From positions 341,521-405,520 of the forward strand of contig MNCI01008099.1 in NCBI GenBank assembly GCA_015680685.1: DNA of 64,000 nucleotides, given 5' to 3'. This DNA is from Gnetum montanum (Eukaryota > Streptophyta > Gnetopsida > Gnetales > Gnetaceae). The first letter of the stretch is position 1. Every line of letters starts with the position of its first letter. The position numbers were made by a program, and so were the translations under genes. The notes under the pieces were generated by a model that was not told the origin of the DNA, searched no databases, and saw only the letters and a program-made list of their open reading frames with translations. Positions 59,960 to 64,000 of this stretch are shown here, one piece after another.

Positions 59960-62650
59960 CAAGTAACAAGAATAGAACATTCTCATTGAGATGAGATACC
60001 AGCTTAGCAAGCAAACCTTCAAGTGACCTTGATGAAATCCTACCTAAATCAAATCAGGTCAAGGAAGGTCTAGAAAATAGTGCTCTAGGAGTTAAACTTT
60101 GACTCTTTCTTGGAGAAAGCACCTAAAGATGTACAAGAAGAATTGAAGGCCTCTCCCATGTGGCCAATTATCACTTCTAGTAGGGAGTTGTATATGGAAG
60201 AGATGTTATTATTTTGGAAAAATAGGAAAGTTGGTTCAAAGGTAAAAATCAAGGACATTTCAATGTCTTACTTGATGCAGGCCATTGTAAAGGCAATTAC
60301 GTTACCTAAAACTGGGATGAATCTTGCTAAGATTTTGATGCAGGTAGATCCTAGCATTAGAAAAGAATGGATTCAGTGGTACTATGGTGCCGATCCTAAG
60401 GAATATGGTGCACTCACACTGGTAGAAAGAATTCACTATAAGATTACAACCTTTCACCTAAACCCCACAATGAAGCCCACCAAAATCACTATTATTTCTA
60501 CTTGTGTGTGTGGTGCTTTGAGTGGGAGATTTCCTATCAACCTTCCATAGCTGATCTATCTAGAGATAGAGAAGCAATTTAACAAGAATGAACATGGAAA
60601 AAAGCTAGTCCCCTTCTCATGCCTCATTAGAAAACTATGCTATAGGTGAGAAATAGTCCACTATATGAATGATGTTGTCTAATGCACTCTGACCACTAAT
60701 TAGGTGGAGATGATGAAGGAAAAAATGCTTGCAAAAACCATTTAAGAATAGGAGTAGCAACCACCACCTCCACCTACCACTCAGAAAATTATGTCAGATG
60801 TTATTGCAACATCCTAATGGTTACACGAGTATCGAGAATGGCTCTTGAGTGAGTAAGAGCAATGAGTAGGCATGAGTGGTGGAGACCCATCTATGTACCA
60901 GCCATTAATGAGCCATCTAAATGAGGTGGCCTGAACAATCAACTTGATGGAAGGTGAATCCATTTTCTTTGCCCAGTCAATGTAGTTTTCTGCAATGTAG
61001 AATCCTAGTGTCAGAGAGGTAATGGTATCTCTCTTAAAATAGCAACCACTCCCAAATATTTCTGGAAATACCAAAACCTTCTTAATGCACTTGGAGGAAG
61101 GTGAGGGGGCAAGAATATTAGTGATGTAGTACCAAGGACAAGAAATAGTAGTACAGGTGATTACTGATAGAATTTTCAAAATACTCAATGCATCTATGAC
61201 TTCTATACCAAACGTCATTGAACTTAAAGATGTGTAGATGTCTGCAGGGATCATAAGTATTAGATTAAGCCTAGCACAACATGAACAACTTCTAGACTAA
61301 CTGGTAGGAATTGGGCAACCATTTTTGGATGTCCTTAATCTTTTGGATAGTATTACGGCAACCTAGTTGGAGCTGCTAGAGGTAAGAGGTAAGAACATTA
61401 TTTTGGAAGGGCAACTCAAAATAGCCAAGGAGTTGAATGAACACTTGGCTACTAAAGTTGTTGAATTGAAAGCCCAAATTGCCAACCTTGCATTTTTTAA
61501 CCTATCATTGGTAAGAGATGAAGCTCTTGAACACCTTCACACTAGGCTAAAATGGCTTGAGGGTGTAAAGGAGATGGTAGTATTATACTAATCCTTGGTA
61601 GAGGCCACCTAGCACAAAATTCATAAGGCCTTCAATCTGACCCACTAGGAGAATGTGTAGCTGACCATAGAAGATCATCACCTATGAAACATTGATGTGC
61701 ATAAATAATAGTTAAATGAGTTTATCCATTAATAGTAGGAAAGTTAGCTAGAGCAAACATAGAGCTAAGAAGATTAGTAGTTGAGAATAGATACTTCTCT
61801 ATGAAGGAGGTCCATGCCCTTCTCCAAAAGACTATAATAGAGGTAGCCACCTAGAAATTAGAGGCTCTCAAATTCCATAGAGTCAAGGATCACTACAAAT
61901 ACTAGGTCAGCCTATAGAAAGAAGTAAATGAGAAACATATTCAAGTGGAAAAGGAACATGTGAATGAGACCCTCCAACAACTACAAAAAGGATGTGAATT
62001 ATGGTAGTCCATCATTAATGGGATTGATTAGTACAATAAAGAAGAAATTCTCCTAAAGGAGTTGTAGATAGAGAAAATGATGGAATATATGGAGCTTGAA
62101 AATATTTGATATGTGAACCTAGGTATGTTGATTATCGAACAAAAATGATCAGAACTAGAAAAGTAGGTGGCCAACTTGTACTTATTGTATAAGGCTAAGT
62201 TTAGGCACCACAAGGACATTAAGTAAAATCTTGTGATGAGAAACGCTGAACTTGAGGCTCTTAAGGGAAAATACACTGATAAGAGATCTACTACTAAGAT
62301 CCTAGCCAAAAGAATAAATGATTACCAGGAGCTACAGAACATAGTAAAGGAATTCAATGTTGAATACAAAAAATTTGCTACCTAGTTCATCAACGTTAAT
62401 GAGCTATTTCTACTAATGGCCTGTTAGTGGTATATCCTAATTCCAACCCACATTGGTGATGCTACATGGACTGTGAATGATCCCCAAAGTAAGAAGGAGA
62501 AGATGAAGGCATTACTGGATGCTTTTTTCCTTCCATCAGATGTAGTAGTCGTAGTAAGATAGCCACAGCTGCCTCAACCACCATACACTCCTGAAGCTAG
62601 TGAAGGTCCTTTAGAACCTCAGAAGCCTCCACCACCTAGGATTTTTTGAT
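59960..62650 (+). pseudogene. Extra sense ORF of element D after integrase
   Basis: A long coding-like region with TAG-rich breaks. The most open part, 60110-60550, gives SSRELYMEEMLLFWKNRKVG, KDISMSYLMQAIVKAITLPK and VDPSIRKEWIQWYYGADPKE. The next block, about 60551-60650, reads LIYLEIEKQFNKNEHGKKLV, then a Cys/Lys-rich piece. From 61367 there is a coiled-coil-like stretch (LKIAKELNEHLATKVVELKA). The end (62570-62648) is proline-rich (QPPYTPEASEGP). The place, after integrase on the sense strand, is where Athila elements carry an env-like ORF, but no signal peptide or membrane anchor is visible. Function unknown. Confidence 0.6.
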
Positions 62651-62872
62651 CTTCTCAACCACCTTCATGCTATTAGAGGATGTGCTATCTAGTTTTGAGT
62701 AGTCATGTCATGGTGTTCAATTTTGTGTAATGAACACCACAAATTTTTGTAATGTGTTAATTTGTACACTCAAGCACTTAATTTTGTTATGTCAAGAGAT
62801 AGTCAATAATCTCATACCTTTCCAATTTTGTAAAGGAACTCAAGAACAACTTCTCATTCAATCCTAGGGGTA

Positions 62873-63794
62873 TGATGAAGCATCAAAGTGTTGCGTTAAA
62901 AAATCCCTATTGATGTGGCCTTGTTCATGGGGTCCCATCAACATAGCCCTATCTATGTAGTGTTGTCCCATCAATAGGGACATGTCGATGTACTATTTGC
63001 TATGTTTATAAGGCCTTGTCGATGTAGCTCCATAATAAAGTCTATAAATACATGCTTGCTAGCCATGTTTATGGGAATTCATGTTATAGTTGTAGTAGAA
63101 CTCTTGTAGTTTTGTCACTTGAGAGTTAGAATATTTCTCTGAGTGCTCATAGTAAGAGTCAGAAGGTGTACAAATTTTTATTCAAACACTGATGTACCTG
63201 AGCATACCAATGTGAATAGTAATAAAGACAAGCCTTTTGATCAAACCTTATAGCACTTGAGATAGATTATTGACTTATTTTTGCATTTACTATTTTCATT
63301 AATTATGTAATTAATTAAGCTAAACTAGAATTCAATTGATTAGTTAATTAATTATGCTAAATAGATTAAACACATAAGTACAACCACTTTGAGCATAACA
63401 TATAGCACTTGGTAATCCCAACAACACTTAATGCTTGGTAGCCCAGTAGTGTTGTATGTGTTTAGGATGTGTATGGAAAGTGGGACCAGATACTTATATT
63501 AGGATTAGTTATAGATTAATTAATTAAATTAGCTATTAAATTACTTTATTTCTCTATTTTAAAGCACTAGGAACATAAAACATAAAATAATAAACATCAT
63601 ATGCCTTGATTACACTTAACCATACCTTTCAACATCACAAGTGTAATTGGGAAGACAATGAATGACTATTAGGACAAGTTCACTTCCTTGAGGCTAGTGT
63701 ATTGAAAAATGAGGAGTCCACAGAATTTGACCGAATTGTGCATGAATGCTTAGTGATTTGTATGGTTGAGCATATGGGTACTTGCCACTCATCA
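62873..63794 (+). repeat. 3' LTR of element D
   Basis: 922 bp from TGATGAAGCATC to CACTCATCA. The U3 (62890-63050) contains repeated GATGTAGC, CCCATCAACATAG and GGCCTTGTCGATGTAGC-like units, then TCTATAAATACA near 63042 as TATA box. R-U5 matches the fragment at 51195-51489. Confidence 0.85.
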
Positions 63795-64000
63795 AATTGT
63801 TACAATCTTCTCTTAGATTCTCTCATCTAAATCTAAGTCATGATATATTTTGCAAATCATGTGCCATCATTAGATAAACCATAATCACTTTTCCACATAT
63901 AAGAAATACTACTGCTAGAGATAAGCTACAAATAATGCATTTAGTTATTGGTTTGTATGAAAATGTGACATCATTATGCTAGCCAAGTATTTCATAACTT
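63795..64000. other. Flank after element D
   Basis: Too short to classify. No coding sequence seen. Confidence 0.5.

Larger units (their letters stand above)
51195..63794 (+). mobile_element. Element D: decayed Athila-like LTR retrotransposon with pol and an extra 3' ORF
   Basis: A 5' LTR fragment (51195-51489), primer site, gag, protease, RT, RNase H, integrase, T-rich spacer, a long extra coding region and a 3' LTR (62873-63794) follow in order. It is the pol-bearing relative of A, B and C. RT motifs CIDFRLLN and VFMDDFSTYG are closest to the Athila type. Stops and frame changes are dense. The five bases after the 3' LTR are AATTG; the matching duplication is lost with the truncated 5' LTR. 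Confidence 0.85.

Noticed and set aside
1-64000. Endogenous virus genes
   Set aside because: All RT, protease and integrase matches fit Ty3/gypsy, Ty1/copia or LINE elements; no movement protein or coat protein was recognised.

Overview
This is nuclear plant DNA, apparently from a large repeat-rich genome. Introns have GT-AG borders, LTR retrotransposons fill most of the window, genes are sparse, and the background is AT-rich. A gymnosperm or fern would fit the low gene density and old nested repeats, but nothing here fixes the species. There is no bacterial operon, CRISPR array or phage gene.

Only one apparently intact host gene is present: a four-exon gene at 6506-9660 (+) for a 189-residue membrane protein resembling TMEM128. 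Its first intron is a GC-AG intron of 2.36 kb. A second host locus, an LRR-XII-like receptor kinase pseudogene (minus strand, 29226-29568 and 46843-47171), is split by a 17.1-kb retrotransposon lodged in its intron.

Retrotransposon layout. Element A (1-3985, +, left end outside the window) and element B (18141-25007, +) belong to one Athila-like Ty3/gypsy family that keeps gag and protease but has lost RT, RNase H and integrase at the same junction. Element C (14604-26309, minus) is an older relative with ATAGT target-site duplications, and B is nested inside its gag. Element D (about 51195-63794, +) is a decayed relative that still carries pol and a long extra ORF after integrase; it lies beside an old Ty1/copia remnant (to 51180) that contains another gypsy LTR. 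LTR, SINE-like and LINE fragments fill the spaces between.

Element E (29614-46708, +) is the main find. It is a Tat/Ogre-type element with 1446-bp LTRs, ATAGC target-site duplications, a gag with a zinc-knuckle-like motif, protease, RT, two RNase H domains and integrase. Between protease and RT there is a phase-compatible sense intron of about 5.4 kb. Inside that intron, on the opposite strand, lies an eight-exon gene of 1101 codons with its own TATA-like box. All seven introns have GT-AG borders and all seven joins keep frame. Its second exon resembles an FCP1/NIF-type HAD phosphatase whose catalytic residues are mostly lost; the rest is an unrecognised helical region, a coiled-coil-like stretch and an acidic tail. 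Seventeen premature stops across E's sense and antisense genes are nearly all TAG or TGA, as expected from C-to-T decay of methylated CAG and CGA codons.

The assembly has two N gaps (18275-18457 and 30877-31278), and single Ns at 2420 and 2605 bracket what looks like a misassembled inverted copy; another single N is at 20606.
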